Below, one piece after another: positions 41,820-52,339 of a stretch of 64,000 nucleotides of DNA (positions are counted from its first letter, which is position 1; each line of letters begins with the position of its first letter). This DNA is from Acanthosepion pharaonis. Its lineage: Eukaryota; Mollusca; Cephalopoda; Sepiida; Sepiidae. A program made the position numbers and the translations under genes. The notes beneath the pieces are model-generated. The model had not been told where the DNA came from and did not search any database. It worked only from the letters and a program-made list of their open reading frames with translations. The stretch spans positions 1,930,001 to 1,994,000 of the forward strand of contig CAHIKZ030004549.1 in the NCBI GenBank assembly GCA_903632075.3, read 5' to 3'.

Positions 41820-42500
41820 TGAGAATTGTGTGTCTCTACGACTGTTGTGATGCGTCTAATGTGTTCGTCTGTAGCGGTAGTGCTTGTCGTTTCTCGCTTT
41901 CAGTTACCGCCGCTGGCTAGCCGCAATGCGAAAAGGGGAGCCGAGTGCGTAAGTCTTCCCCTGCCAGTATATAGCCTCTCCATCAGCAAGCCCTATGTAG
42001 TGCCTCCTCGTGGCGACACATGGCAACCGAGCACCTTACGGACAAGGGGTAAACTACAGGGGGGACGGGGGAGGAGTTTAGCCCCTTAACATGCGGCATG
42101 CAGGCCCACCGGTGTGTGGACATGCCATGGTGCCCATGAACCAAACCCCAGCTATGGGTTAAATAGCTTCATTGTCTTGTGAAAATGTTCGGGAGAAGAA
42201 AAGGCTAAGGAATGAACCCTACACAAACCCGAAGTGGATCCCCTAAGGCGGATGGACGGCACTTTTGCAGCCGTGCTGGTACCGAACTGTATTGGTTTAT
42301 CTTCTCTTTTGGGCTCTTCTAGCAAGGCCGAGAGGGGGAACTAGACGTCCGGGCAGCCCTAGTTCTTCATATATCCCGCCCAGGCTCGTAGCGCACTGGC
42401 GTTACTCCATCGTCTCCCGAGACGGACGGATGCCGAACGAACGAACGAACGAACGAGCTCAGCCAATCAAAATCGACTTCCCTATTATGACTCATATCTG
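41820..42500. other. GC-rich tract of unknown origin
   Basis: The GC content is visibly higher than its surroundings. It holds a frame of 87 codons (41826-42089), the motif CCAGCTATGGGTTAAATAG (shared with SINE bodies) at 42147, and a (CGAA)n run at 42433. I recognise no protein. It may be a GC-rich mobile element or its 5' region. Confidence 0.4.
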
Positions 42501-42662
42501 ACCCCGAATGTCAATCTCCGAAAGTTGAAGTCGAGATACACTTTTCTTAAAAATAATAGTCTACTAAATTATTATTTAACATGACTCCCTTGTTAATGAG
42601 TATACATTCTGAATTTTTACAATCCATATTTAGTCCTTTCGTTTCACTTTTCTTTTCTATCA

Positions 42663-42795
42663 GCAGTACGATGGAGTAATGGATGGCGTCTCAGAATGAG
42701 GAATCGGAGAGCCGAGTTCGAGTTCGAGTTCCAGTCGAATCCATTACATTAACTTACATGCTAATATCCTCTTCTTCCCCAATGGCTATGGGTAA
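42663..42795 (+). mobile_element. SINE B, copy 3
   Basis: The head GATGGAGTAATGGATGGCGT resembles an A box and GAGTTCGAGTTCC a B box. It is followed by TCGAATCCATTACATTAACT, ATATCCTCTTCTTCCCCAAT and GGCTATGGGTAAATAG. It meets copy 4 tail-to-tail. Confidence 0.75.
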
Positions 42796-43012
42796 ATAGA
42801 CACTTTCGATACTTGGCTGACGAGGCAGATTTTTTCCCTGCAGTAGATTGCCATTTCTTTCTGTGGTAGACCAGTTGCCATCCAAGGTTATAGAACCCAG
42901 ACTATCCTGCTACTTACCCATAGCTGGGGGGAGAAAAAGAGGATTCATACCTTTTCCAAGGGTATTAGCATGTAAATGAATGTAATGGATCTGACTGGAA
43001 TTCGAATGTGTA
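42796..43012 (-). mobile_element. SINE B, copy 4
   Basis: Minus-strand order: GAATTCCAGTCAGATCCATT, ACATTCATTTACATGCTAAT, AAGGTATGAATCCTCTTTTT, AGCTATGGGTAAGTAGC, then GGCAACTGGTCTACCACAGA and the distal TGCCTCGTCAGCCAAGTATC. This distal part matches 28740-28850. Confidence 0.7.
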
Positions 43013-43349
43013 TAGTACGACTCCCATTTTTGCGTGAAAGACCGATGATAAAAAATCGTACTATACTCGAGTATATACGATATTCAGAATGTAACCCTGC
43101 TACTACTAGTAGCACTCGTACTAGTACTGCTACTATTACTACAACATTGGCAATGAAAAGATAGAGTTTTGTTTTATAATAATAGCTTCAATTGCCAAAC
43201 TAGCATATTCGTTGTTATACAGTTTGCTATGATAAGCTTTTAGCCACCACTGATTACGGCAATTTTGGCTTGTTTAATAACATCTCTTTTTTTTTCAGAC
43301 AATACCGTGATAGTAACAAGCTACTCTCATCTATGAATAATCTTGCAAT

Positions 43350-44292
43350 GAAAATTCGTGGAAGTAAGGAAATTCGTGAATTTCAATGAGGGCAAATAAT
43401 AGGATGGCATCAGTGTGGCAAGTCAAATAGAGAAATTATTAGGTTTTTCCAGGTTAATCATCAAACAGTTAATATTGTCAAGAAATTTAATGAAGAAGAC
43501 GACTGTCGTGTCGAACAACGTTCAGCAAGGTCAAACATCGAGTCTGAGCGAACGAAAAGGCCACTGAATAGGGAAGTCATCTGCATGGAAATGTCGCCAT
43601 ATGCGGTGAGAAAGACTATGAAAGAGCTAGGCTATCAAAGAAGAGTTCTAAGAAATAAGCCCTTGATTTCAGAGAAACAGGCATATGGACTGGGCGAGAG
43701 AATTCGAGAGCAAAGATTATGAATTATGGAAGTCTGTAATTTGGTCAGATGAAACTAAATTCTGCCAATATTCGAATTCGAGACAGGTTTATGTTTGCAG
43801 AAATTAGAATGAAATTTGGAACACTGAATGTCTGCAACCAACCGTGAAATATGGATAGATTGGAGTAATGGTGTGAGGTGCTGTCTGGTTTGGAGGAAAA
43901 TCTGAGCTGATTGTTGTTGACAAGCGATTGAATGGTCCAAAATCCTGTCAAACCAAACTTTGAAACCAATCAGATTGACAAGAATGTCCACCTTTTTCAA
44001 GAAGATGGATCGCCATGTCATACGAGCAAAGTAGCAAAGGCCTGGAAGGAATCGCAAGGAATCCAATCCTTGCCATGTGTAGCCCAAAATCCTGACTTGA
44101 ATCCAATAAAGCACGTTTAGGAGCCCCTTGACCGAAGACTTCGAGAGCATGCAACCAAAATCACGTCAGTGGCAACCCTTAAAGAAACATTGTTAAAGAT
44201 GTGGCAAAATATGGAACAGACAATTGTTGATAACTTGATCAACTCGATGAAAAATCGAATACAAGCACGGAAATTAGCAAATGGAGGACGTA
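43350..44292 (+). pseudogene. Tc1-type transposase pseudogene, Glu replaced by Lys
   Basis: The N-terminal HTH region reads IRGSKEIREFQ, stop, GQIIGWHQCGKSNREIIRFF and then VNHQTVNIVKKFNE. The linker has YAVRKTMKELGYQRRVLRNK. The catalytic core reads VIWSDETKFCQYS (first Asp, codon at 43748), VHLFQEDGSPCHTSKVAKAW (second Asp, codon at 44004) and QNPDLNPIKHV (codon at 44109). The expected catalytic Glu is Lys. Its distance from the second Asp is 34 residues, as in DD34E. The C-terminus (LKMWQNMEQTIVDNLINSMK, NRIQARKLANGGRTTYY) is nearly complete. Multiple stops and frameshifts between 43700 and 43960 make it inactive regardless. Confidence 0.85.
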
Positions 44293-44302
44293 CTACATAC
44301 TA

Positions 44303-45236
44303 CAGGGTGTTGCAGCAAAACTTGACAAAAAGAAAATGAAATAGGCAATAAAAACAAAAGTTGTATATGAAGACACACGAGAATTTATCTAGCAACAGTT
44401 AGAGCTACATACTACATTATTTTTCAATGTAACCGCCGTTAGTGGCGACAGCCATATCAAGGCGGGCGCGAAATGAGTCACGCGCTTTGGCGACCATGTC
44501 CTCGTCAATAGAGACGAACGCCTCCAGGATGGCAGCCTTCAGAGAGTCAACCATGTTGTGAGCGTGCTTGTTGGTCTTGGCGTCGATCACGCCCAAGAAG
44601 AAATAGTCAAGGCGGTTGTAGTCAGGTGAGGAGGGCGTCCACAATCCAGCGACCAAGGTGCCGAGAAACATTGTTGAGCAACCACGCCTGGGTCGTCTTG
44701 GCTTTGTGTGCGGGAGCCGAGTCATGCTGGAAGACGTAGGGGCGTCCGGTGGCGATCTTGTCCATTTAGGGCTTCACCACGCTCCTCAGCACTTCTTGGT
44801 AGATCTTAGCGTTGAATCTCAGGCCCTTTTGAAAGACGAACGGAGGCATGACGTACCTCTCGCTGCACACAAGGCCAAAACGACCCAGGCGTGGCTGCTC
44901 AACAATGTTCCTCACCACTGGTCGCCGGACTTATGGCCGCCTTCCTCACTTGACTGCAACCCCCTTGACTATTTCTTCTGGGGCGTGATCGAGGCCAAGA
45001 CCAACAAGCACGCCCACAACACGCCGCTATGGACATGGTCACCAACGCGTGTGACTCATTTCGCGCCCGCCTTGAGATGGCCGTCGCCGCTGGCGGCTGT
45101 TACATTGAAAAATAATGTAGTATGTAACTCTAACTGCTGCTAAATAAACAGTCGGGTCTCTGCATATACAACTTTTGTTTTTATTGCCTATTTCGTTTTC
45201 TTTGTGTCAAGTGTCGGATTCTGCTGTAACACCCTG
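44303..45236. mobile_element. Foldback mariner with two transposase 3' ends
   Basis: TIRs CAGGGTGTTGCAGCAAAACT and (inverted) TCTGCTGTAACACCCTG lie inside a TA duplication (44301-44302, 45237-45238). Shared arm text includes GAAATAGGCAATAAAAACAA. On the minus strand 44417-44770 encodes FQHDSAPAHKAKTTQAWL, RLDYFFLGVIDAKTNKHAHN and RARLDMAVATNGGYIEK. On the plus strand 44855-45105 encodes AHKAKTTQAWLLNNVPHHWS and CNPLDYFFWGVIEAKTNKHA. So both ends carry the transposase C-terminal half running outward, and no N-terminus is present. The coding is much more GC-rich than its surroundings. Confidence 0.85.
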
Positions 45237-45344
45237 TAGTTGCAAATATTGTTTGTTTATGCTGAATAGGGATTACGTAATTAAATTTGAAATTGGATGC
45301 AGTTCATTCTCTTGGTTAAAAAACTTTTCTGGGGCTACTGTATG

Positions 45345-46545
45345 ACATATATTGCAGATTAAATAACTTACATCACTTGAGAAATTAGTATTGTTTTAAT
45401 TCTTGTGGTTGCGAATTCGAATATCTGTTTTGATATCGTCTCATTTGACGGTCAAAGAATAGATCAACTGAAAGTGTCCCAATATAGATCAGTAAAATGA
45501 CGTCACTGGGCCAACTAAATTGACAGGTAAGGAATTAACAGTCTGGTCTTTCGTAGACCACGGTCCTGTTGCTAGAAATCTGTCACGGCCTCGACATTAT
45601 CCTAATAAGCCTCTGTTTTTACTGTCTTTTGTAGCCGTGACATGTTTATGATCGTCTCTCATAGACAGATTCTCTAAATATTCTGAAAGAAAGCGTGTGA
45701 GGCAAACGGTTAATTGCTTCACTTACCGCGTCAACAAAATGATGAAAAATAATTTAGAAATAAATAAAAAAGAAAGAACGAATTTATGGGTAATCCATCT
45801 TGTTTTATTGTTGAAATTTTTGGCCAGCACGATTTTTGAAATGCTCAAACGTTGAGTCATTGTATCAACTTATCAACTTCCATACATGCATAGCTTTTCC
45901 CCACTTTCTCTTTCTCTCAATATATATATATATACTAATAGTAATACTCGGTTAGTAAAAAACGTCGGATAGCACAACTTGTAACTATACCAAAACAAAT
46001 TGGTACCCTCGGAAAAAATTGTAAAAAAAAAAAAAGAATAAAGAACTTGAAACATCGGAAGAAGGCGAAACAAATCGGTCAGTGGCTTAAGTTTTTAGTC
46101 CAAAGAAAAAATCCCAAGCGACTAACAAACCTAAAACATAGAGTGCTCAATACGCTAAGTAGAGCGGGAATAAATAAAATAAATCCTAAAGAGCCAGGAA
46201 CAACCTATCAAACGTTTCAAACGGATTTTCAAGGTAATCTGGCTAAAGAGGAACTCACACGAAACAATTTTTATTAATAAAACCACTAAAATCTAATTTA
46301 TTTATTTGTCTGTGTTTGTGTGTGAGGAGTGGGCGGCGTAAAAGTAAGTATGGGAAAAAGTATTTACGACATTTCGGATTAACCTTTTACATTCATTTAA
46401 TTTTAATAAATATCAAATATATCAGTTTTTATTTTTAAGTATTATGTGCGCTTCCATGGAATTGCCGACAAGTTTGTGCCATTTTATTTTAATAATTAAC
46501 GAAATATATTTATTATGTTTTCTACACAATATATCATTTTATTGA
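45345..46545. other. No recognisable gene
   Basis: A basic 76-codon frame at 46047-46277 (K/R/N-rich) has no domain I recognise. The rest is AT-rich. Confidence 0.4.
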
Positions 46546-46547
46546 TG

Positions 46548-46548
<1 letters not shown>

Positions 46549-46590
<42 letters not shown>
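46549..46590. repeat. (TA)n microsatellite
   Basis: TA array of about 20 units. Confidence 0.95.
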
Positions 46591-46593
<3 letters not shown>

Positions 46594-46599
46594 GTCTTT

Positions 46600-47110
46600 C
46601 CTATCGTGAACGTTAAATGAGGGTTAGCAGTGGATGATGCCTTTCGTTTAATCCTTATGCATGCTAGCAGAGGCTATTGTGGAGAAAATCAGGAAAAGGA
46701 AAAACGTATTTCATTTGTGCTATCTTAAGTGCAATACTAGCCCAGCCTGGTTGCAGGCGACAAAGCCACACTGACAGATGTAATTTGTTGAAGCAGGATT
46801 TTGATGGCGTCTCTGTTTCAGAGCTTGACGAAGATGATCACAATGCTTCAGTGGACATGGGGATGATTCCTATCCATTATATAGTAGAAAAATTTTTATC
46901 CCTTTGAATTAAATGAAATTTAAATTTGAACAAATGAATGGCTTCAATCCAAAATATAGAAGGAGAAAGCCAGAAGATGGAGGTCACTTTGGGAAGATCA
47001 TTGAGTAATATTGAAATGCATCATTTCCTCCTGAAATTATAACAATGATTTAAAATCAATAATCATTTTTAACAAAAATGTGTGACACACAGCAAGATGC
47101 GTGTAATTCA
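46600..47110. other. Unassigned; short open frame
   Basis: A 76-codon frame at 46677-46907 (ending VSELDEDDHNASVDMGMIPI and HYIVEKFLSL) is not low-complexity but resembles no family I know. No start or splice evidence is seen. Confidence 0.25.
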
Positions 47111-47115
47111 ATAAG

Positions 47116-47116
<1 letters not shown>

Positions 47117-47150
<34 letters not shown>
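47117..47150. repeat. (TA)n microsatellite
   Basis: TA array adjoining the sequence that carries the hammerhead-like motif at 47279. Confidence 0.9.
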
Positions 47151-47151
<1 letters not shown>

Positions 47152-47278
47152 TATGCAAAACTAGGTAATCCGTATGGGTAGACCCAAGGAGGATGATATC
47201 CGGAGAGCTCAATGTAAATTCAGAGCAAATATGTTTGAATAAAAAACAGACCACTTTAAGGTTCCATGTAATACATTA

Positions 47279-47316
47279 TTTCACCACAGCCCTTTTAAAG
47301 GGCTCTGGATCATCAG
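47279..47316 (-). ncRNA. Hammerhead-like motif with stem II
   Basis: The minus strand reads CTGATGA, then a hairpin CCAGAGCCC ... GGGCTGTGG with loop TTTAAAA, then TGAAA. Both conserved boxes and a good stem II are present. The stem III/cleavage region (TAATGTATTAC) lacks the canonical U at 16.1, and stem I is weak. This may be a decayed ribozyme at the end of a Penelope-like element. Confidence 0.25.
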
Positions 47317-47319
47317 ACT

Positions 47320-48100
47320 TTACTTCCAAAGGTTGAAATGAAAAATGAAAAGAAATTTACACATTTTTGACGGGCCGTATTAAGCATATGTAAATTAACG
47401 AAGTGAGGAAGTGAGGAGAGAGAGAAGGCGAAGTGAGGAAGTGAGAGAGAAGACATGAGTGAGTTAGATGTACCATTTCAATTCTTTATCCCTAACCCCA
47501 CTTAGTGTGGGCCAGACAAACGCTTCACTTGACTTATGTTATCTTTAGATATGGATGCGTAAGAGGAAAGCCGACATAAAAGGAAGACGATAACAATAAA
47601 ACAATTCTGATGAGAGAAGTTTTCACTTAATTTCTTGGACGCTGTTATTTCGTATTCCTTTAAAGGGTATCTTTGGGGGTTAAAGTTTGATATAAATCTA
47701 AATGTCTACAAAATCTACAAAGAATTTAATTTGATGTTTGTTGGAGTTTTGGGTATTTTCTATGAAATAGTCGATTGGAAAAAATTCATAGAAAGTACAT
47801 TGAAAGAGTAATTCATTCTACATCTAGTAATCTTTTTTATTTTCCTAAACTTTTTTGTTGTTGATTATTAAGTTGACATCTATTCGTTTGAATTTTGTTC
47901 ATAAATTAAACTCGTGACTGTTTTTAGGTACCTACATAATTATCAGAGGTTATTCCAATTTAAATAACCTAATCATCAATAATGATTCTTAAAGGGTAAT
48001 ATATTTCAATTTAAACTAAATTATCAGTTTAAAATTTACCTCCGTATTATTTAGACTCAGTTGAGAGAAGGTTTCATTCAAATTCTTAGACTCTGTTATT
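47320..48100. other. No recognisable gene
   Basis: A GA-rich patch (GAAGTGAGGAAGTGAGAG) near 47430. Weak direct similarity exists between 47600-47650 and 48060-48105 (GAGAGAAG..TTC..CTGTTATTTCG). Confidence 0.4.
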
Positions 48101-48106
48101 TCGCAT

Positions 48107-48108
48107 TA

Positions 48109-48156
<48 letters not shown>

Positions 48157-48251
48157 ATTCATATATATATATATATATGTGTGTGTGCGTGTATATATAT
48201 ATGTGTGTGTGTGTATATATATATGTGTGTGTGTGTGTATATATATATATA

Positions 48252-48286
<35 letters not shown>

Positions 48287-48290
48287 CCCA
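48107..48290. repeat. Alternating (TA)n and (TG)n blocks
   Basis: Five TA blocks alternate with five TG blocks. All open frames here are repeat translations. Confidence 0.95.
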
Positions 48291-48324
48291 TTCTGCTCAT
48301 ATCTTTCTATCTATCCTTTATATT

Positions 48325-48855
48325 TAAGTTGTGCCTAATTTTCATCAACGACCTTGCTGATCCATTATAAACTATGCTGATGCCACAAATATTTTCTCTT
48401 GTCTTAACGGTAAGTCTGATAGATTTAAGAAGAATCAAATTTGTCACTAATCTAAAAAATTGCCTACAATCTGTTGTTATCTTGGGCAAGAAATGGCTTG
48501 TTAATTTTAACGCTTCAAAAACAAAACTGCTCTCTTTTAATCGTCTTAAAGAACTTTTTGTTTTATGTTATCAGTCAGCATGGCTGATGCTAACCTTGAA
48601 GAGAGTGGCTCATTGCACCTTCTTGAGCTAATATTTTTTGCTGACCGGAAGTAGAATGAATAAGTTGAATGAATTGCTAAATCTACTGCTACAAAGATAC
48701 TCATCAGAATCCATCTTGCACATTTATAAGTCTACCATTCGCCCTAGCATTGAATATTGTTATCACAATTGATGTGGCACTTCTGCTTTGTATTTAGAGA
48801 ATCTTGACAAAATTAAAAGAAGAATCTTCAATGTTTTCCGTTCTAGCCTGGCGTA
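48325..48855 (+). pseudogene. CR1/jockey-like LINE RT palm/thumb fragment
   Basis: FINDLADPL is followed (in the next frame) by YADATNIFSCLNG, a degenerate YADD catalytic box in which the second Asp is Ala. LKNCLQSVV and KKWLVNFNASKTKLLSFNRL match the post-motif-C region. A later frame reads LHIYKSTIRPSIEYCYH and LENLDKIKRRIFNVF, the thumb. It ends at a short TA run at 48855. Stops and frameshifts make it inactive. Confidence 0.8.
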
Positions 48856-48869
48856 TATATATATATAAA

Positions 48870-49315
48870 AACTGATCTACCTACAAGCATATAAGTATGT
48901 GCTAAATGCGGCTCTGTTGGACACAGGCTTACAAGTGTGAAGCAAGTAGTGATGATTAAAATCCGTACACGGACGTAATGGTCAGCTCGATTTGTTCTTT
49001 GACTGTATTGTTACAAAAGAGTATATTATTTCGCCAGTCTCGTCAATGTTTGTTCGCAATGTGTTTGTCACATTCGTCCCTCTCATTCAGAGTTATATCA
49101 TTTTTTTTTTAAATGACATGTGCTTTCAGAAATTGAGTGGTCATAGCTCTCTACAATTTCCAATCGTTAGATCAAAAACAGGTTCTTGCTGTCATGTGTG
49201 AGCCGTAACTGCCCAATATTTACTTTCTAGTTGTGGTAGCGTCTAACGCTCTTTACGCAGCCTTGTGGGAGATAACATAGTCCCACCCTGCTGCTCTTTT
49301 CCCCACAAACGCAAT
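48870..49315. other. No recognisable gene
   Basis: Unassigned sequence upstream of the 5S-like SINE. Confidence 0.4.
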
Positions 49316-49321
49316 GTTGCG

Positions 49322-49712
49322 CGACTTACGCCCATATCACGTTGAAACATCGGTTCCTGTATGAGCACCGAAATTAAGCAGTTTCGAGCTTGGTCAGTAC
49401 CTAGATGGGTGACCGATTGGGAATACCAGGTGATGCCAGCTTGGATGTGCGGGTGGTATAATGTATGATGGCTCACTATTGTTTCTCGGAGAGCCGACTT
49501 TCAATTCTAGTTGGCTTTGTAATATTCACTTACGATTAAATACCCTTTGGAAAGTTGTAAGTCCACCTCTTCTCTCCCCAGGTATGGGTTAATTAGTAAG
49601 ATTTGTATCACTAAAGCATTATTATCTAATACTGTCCTTCCAAACTTTTTACGATTTAGAAATATTTTCTGGTTTTAAATAACCCGCAAAGGATTGATAA
49701 GACGTAAAAACG
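49322..49712 (+). mobile_element. 5S rRNA-headed SINE, copy 2
   Basis: 49322-49441 aligns with 5S rRNA better than copy 1: TATCACGTTGAAACATCGGT, AGCACCGAAATTAAGCAG, GGTCAGTACCTAGATGGGTG and ACCGATTGGGAATACCAGG. The internal promoter boxes are close to consensus. Sequence from 49445 on (GTGCGGGTGGTATAATG, TTCAATTCTAGTTGGC, CCCAGGTATGGGTTAATTAG, ATCACTAAAGCATTATTATC, TTTAAATAACCCGCAAAGGA) matches the tail of the copy at 1554. Confidence 0.8.
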
Positions 49713-49729
49713 AATCAAGCAACGTTGCA

Positions 49730-50290
49730 AGCCTTTTGATACTTTATCGCTATTTCCATGGCAAATGTTCGGACGTGTTCCACTTTTTCCACATTTCCAT
49801 CAATTTAAACCTTTACTACGTACTGCTTCTAAGGAGTTAAATCTCCCTCATTTACCCTGTATACCAAAAATAATAAAAAAAAAACAATCCACCTAGCTTT
49901 TCTCTAACAACTATTACTTTGTGAAACAGACTCTCACATGAGTGCTTCCGGGAACAATAGAATCTTACTCACTTTAAGTCATGAGTCAGTCATTATCTGT
50001 CTTCCTTATCCACTTATTTTCAACCTTTACAGCTAAGTTGCGTCCATATCGAAACAGACTCCGTATTCTAATTGTAAGCTTGAAGTTTCATTCAAACAAT
50101 TTTTTTCTCAATCCCGCTGATTTGTGCGACAGACTCCCATGTGGTTGCTTCCACGAACGAAACAATTTTAACCTCTTCAAGTCAATCGTCAATCGTTTTC
50201 TATATTCCAGATCGGCATAATTTTCGCTTCTTACTACCTAACATTCACATCACACACCTCATTAGGTAACCCTATATTTTGAGTGACTCT
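49730..50290 (+). pseudogene. Jockey/CR1-like LINE C-terminus
   Basis: Shifted frames give YRYFHGKCSD-like text and then FHSNNFFLNPADLCDRLPCG and CFHERNNFNLFKSIVNRFLY before a stop at 50220. This matches the terminal block of the LINE at 33715-34410. About 150 bp of the block appears twice (49925-49975 and 50120-50180: CAGACTC(T/C)CA(C/T) ... TGCTTCC), indicating a small internal duplication. Confidence 0.65.
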
Positions 50291-50344
50291 AAAGTTTTGA
50301 ATTGGATGAAAATGTGTACAAAATACTCTGAGTACTGCTGGTTT

Positions 50345-50515
50345 TCGTCTCTTCACTGCCATCCATTTACACAGGCTTCATAGGTAGGCTCTTCTCGTTG
50401 TTTTCCTCTGGCATTCTTTCTTCCAATATCTCTCGTGAGGATCAAATTCTCTGAGTCGACTTCCCTCGTTGTGTTCCAAAAATGTTAACTGTCTCTTTCT
50501 GGTTATAAGCATAAA
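50345..50515 (-). pseudogene. RTE-like LINE 3' fragment
   Basis: The minus strand has the order seen at 53350-53480 and 55020-55150: CAGTTAACATTTTTGGAACA, CGACTCAGAGAATTTGATCC, GAAAACAACGAGAAGAGCCT and GTGTAAATGGATGGCAGTGA. These encode the linker before the final KxWRxxIAYVL block. It is non-functional and stops at the mariner element at 50541. Confidence 0.55.
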
Positions 50516-50540
50516 TATTATTTTTGACTCACCAACGAGG

Positions 50541-52331
50541 GTGGGCTGAAAGATTTCATAGGCTGACTATGAAAGAGTGATGCTAGAGCTATGAAATCTT
50601 GCATGCATTCATTTTAATTCTTACTAATAACTGCATTGTTTCTTTCCAGAAAGTATTGTGGGGTGAAAAATACACAGGCTGACTATGAAGGAATGATGCT
50701 AGTGCTGTGAAATCTTGCATGTATTAGTTTCAATTCTTCTTATCAATAACTGCATTGCTTCTTTTCAGGTACGTTTTATGGGCTGAAAAATTCATAGGCT
50801 CTCTATGAAGGAGTGATGCTAGAATTGTAGAATCTTGCATACATTAATGTCATCTCTTTTTATTAGTAACTGCATTGTTTTTTTCCAGGAAAACTGACAT
50901 CTGACTGTTCCAAAAAGACAGCATCCCGTTGATCAAAAATCATCAACAGGATATTGACGTTATCATCACTGTGATGATGCTGGTTCTCAGCCAAATCTTT
51001 TTCAATGTTGGGAAACAGATAATAGTCAAATCAGGAGAATAGGGAGAGTGATCAACCAGTTGAAAGCCATGGACACGCATAGCAACCATTGACACCAAAG
51101 ACGTGTGATGGTGCAATCTCTTAATGAAGCATAACGCCTTTCCTCAGTTTTCCTAGGTGTTTGGTCTTGATAGCCTTTCGTATCTGCCTGAGCTAGTTCG
51201 CACAGTAATCTCCATTAATTGTGTGGCCCTTTTGAAGATAGTCAATGAAGACAGTGCCATTTGCATCCCCTAAAATTGAGGCCATTACCTTCGCTGTAGA
51301 TGAAAACGGCGTTGGCCTTCTTTGGAGCAGGTGAGGAGAAATGTTTCCACTGTATCAATAAATCTCTTTATCTCTGGATCAAAGTGATGATCCCCACAAT
51401 CATGACGGGTTAGGAAAAAAAGAAACCAACTGAACTTGCCTCAAACAATATCCGATTTTCCTGCGACATGATCAGCCTGGCGACTTTTTGATCAGGTGCC
51501 AGATATGTAAGGCCCACTGAGTAAAAACATTCGTCATGCCTACATTGTGCAGAACAATCTCAACTTTCTCTCAGGATATGCTAGTAGCGAGATGGATATT
51601 ATTGAAGGCCACGGATATATTTTTAGTGAGGAAGTTCATCAAAAGTATTTCAAAAGATTTAGAGTCAAATGGCCTGTCATCCGTCACCATGAGATGAACA
51701 AGATCAATATTTTCCCCTCAGTCGTGGTAGTCGCAGGACATCGAGATCGAGATCTTGGGTCATAGTCAAGTTTTTTCTCTCACCTCCTAAATTCAATTGC
51801 CCATTTTTGCACTGTTGATAAAGCTGGTGAGTCATCGCCTAATGTCAGCATGAATGTCCGTCGGAGCTAAGCCTTTTTTTCTGCAGTTACTTGATAACAC
51901 AACGATGTCAAATTTTCTCCATTTTCAAGAGTATGCCGCTAATATATACATTTGAAGTCTTCTTTGAATAATCAGATGTCAGTTTACCTGCAAATAAACA
52001 AAGCAGTTATTAATAAGAAGATTTGAAATAATGAATACAAGATTTCACAGCTCTAGCATTATTCCTTCATAGTCAGCCTACAAACTTTTCAGCCCACAAC
52101 TCGTACCTGGAAAGAAACAATGCACTTAATAAGAAGAGTTGAAATTAATGAATGCAAGATTTCACATCTCTAGCATTACTCCTTCATAGCCTACAAACTT
52201 TTCAGCCCACAACACATATCCGGAAAGAAACAATGCAGTTATTAATAAGAAGAATCAAAATTAATGCATGCAAAATTTCACAGCACTAGCATCACTCCTT
52301 CATTGTCAGCCTATGTATTTTTCAGCCCACA
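50541..52331 (-). mobile_element. Mariner-type element with triplicated inverted ends
   Basis: Three direct units of about 118-119 bp (50541, 50660, 50778; each starting TGGGCTGAAA) sit on the left. Three inverted units end at about 52097, 52210 and 52330 (each CAGCCCACAA) on the right. Each unit contains GACTATGAAG(G/A)A(G/A)TGATGCTA and AAATCTTGCAT. Just inside, ACTGACATCTGACTGTTCC and its near complement GAATAATCAGATGTCAGTTT form an inner inverted pair. The middle (50900-51960) holds a decayed mariner transposase on the minus strand. Confidence 0.85.
50900..51960 (-). pseudogene. Mariner-type transposase pseudogene
   Basis: On the minus strand: a start-like MEKI region near 51925, then GLAPTDIHADI, a TQWALHIW/SRQENRIL-type middle, a PAPKKANAVFIYSEG block, and GFQLVDHSPYSPDLTIICFP near 51030. 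The last should read SPDLxPxDYxLFP in mariners, but the third catalytic Asp is gone. GTVFIDYLxKGHTING-type text is spread over frames near 51230. At least six frameshifts or stops make it inactive. Confidence 0.75.
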
Positions 52332-52339
52332 ATACTTTC

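Larger units (their letters stand above)
43218..45342 (+). mobile_element. Tc1-type transposon carrying a nested mariner
   Basis: The right end reads TTTTCTGGGGCTACTG followed by TA (45341-45342), matching Tc1-type termini. A candidate, much decayed left end is TACAGTTTGCTATGATAAG at 43218. The coding part is 43350-44290. The element is split at a TA (44301) by the mariner 44303-45236. After it, the Tc1 sequence resumes with GTTGCAAATATTGTTTG. Confidence 0.7.

Noticed and set aside
46047..46277. Basic 76-codon frame as a small gene
   Set aside because: The composition is that expected of A-rich DNA, and it has no recognised motif.
50640..50780. Splice acceptor-like TTTCTTTCCAG and TTCTTTTCAGGT sites as exon borders
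   Set aside because: They recur once per unit in the 118-bp array at the mariner ends, so they are part of the repeat.
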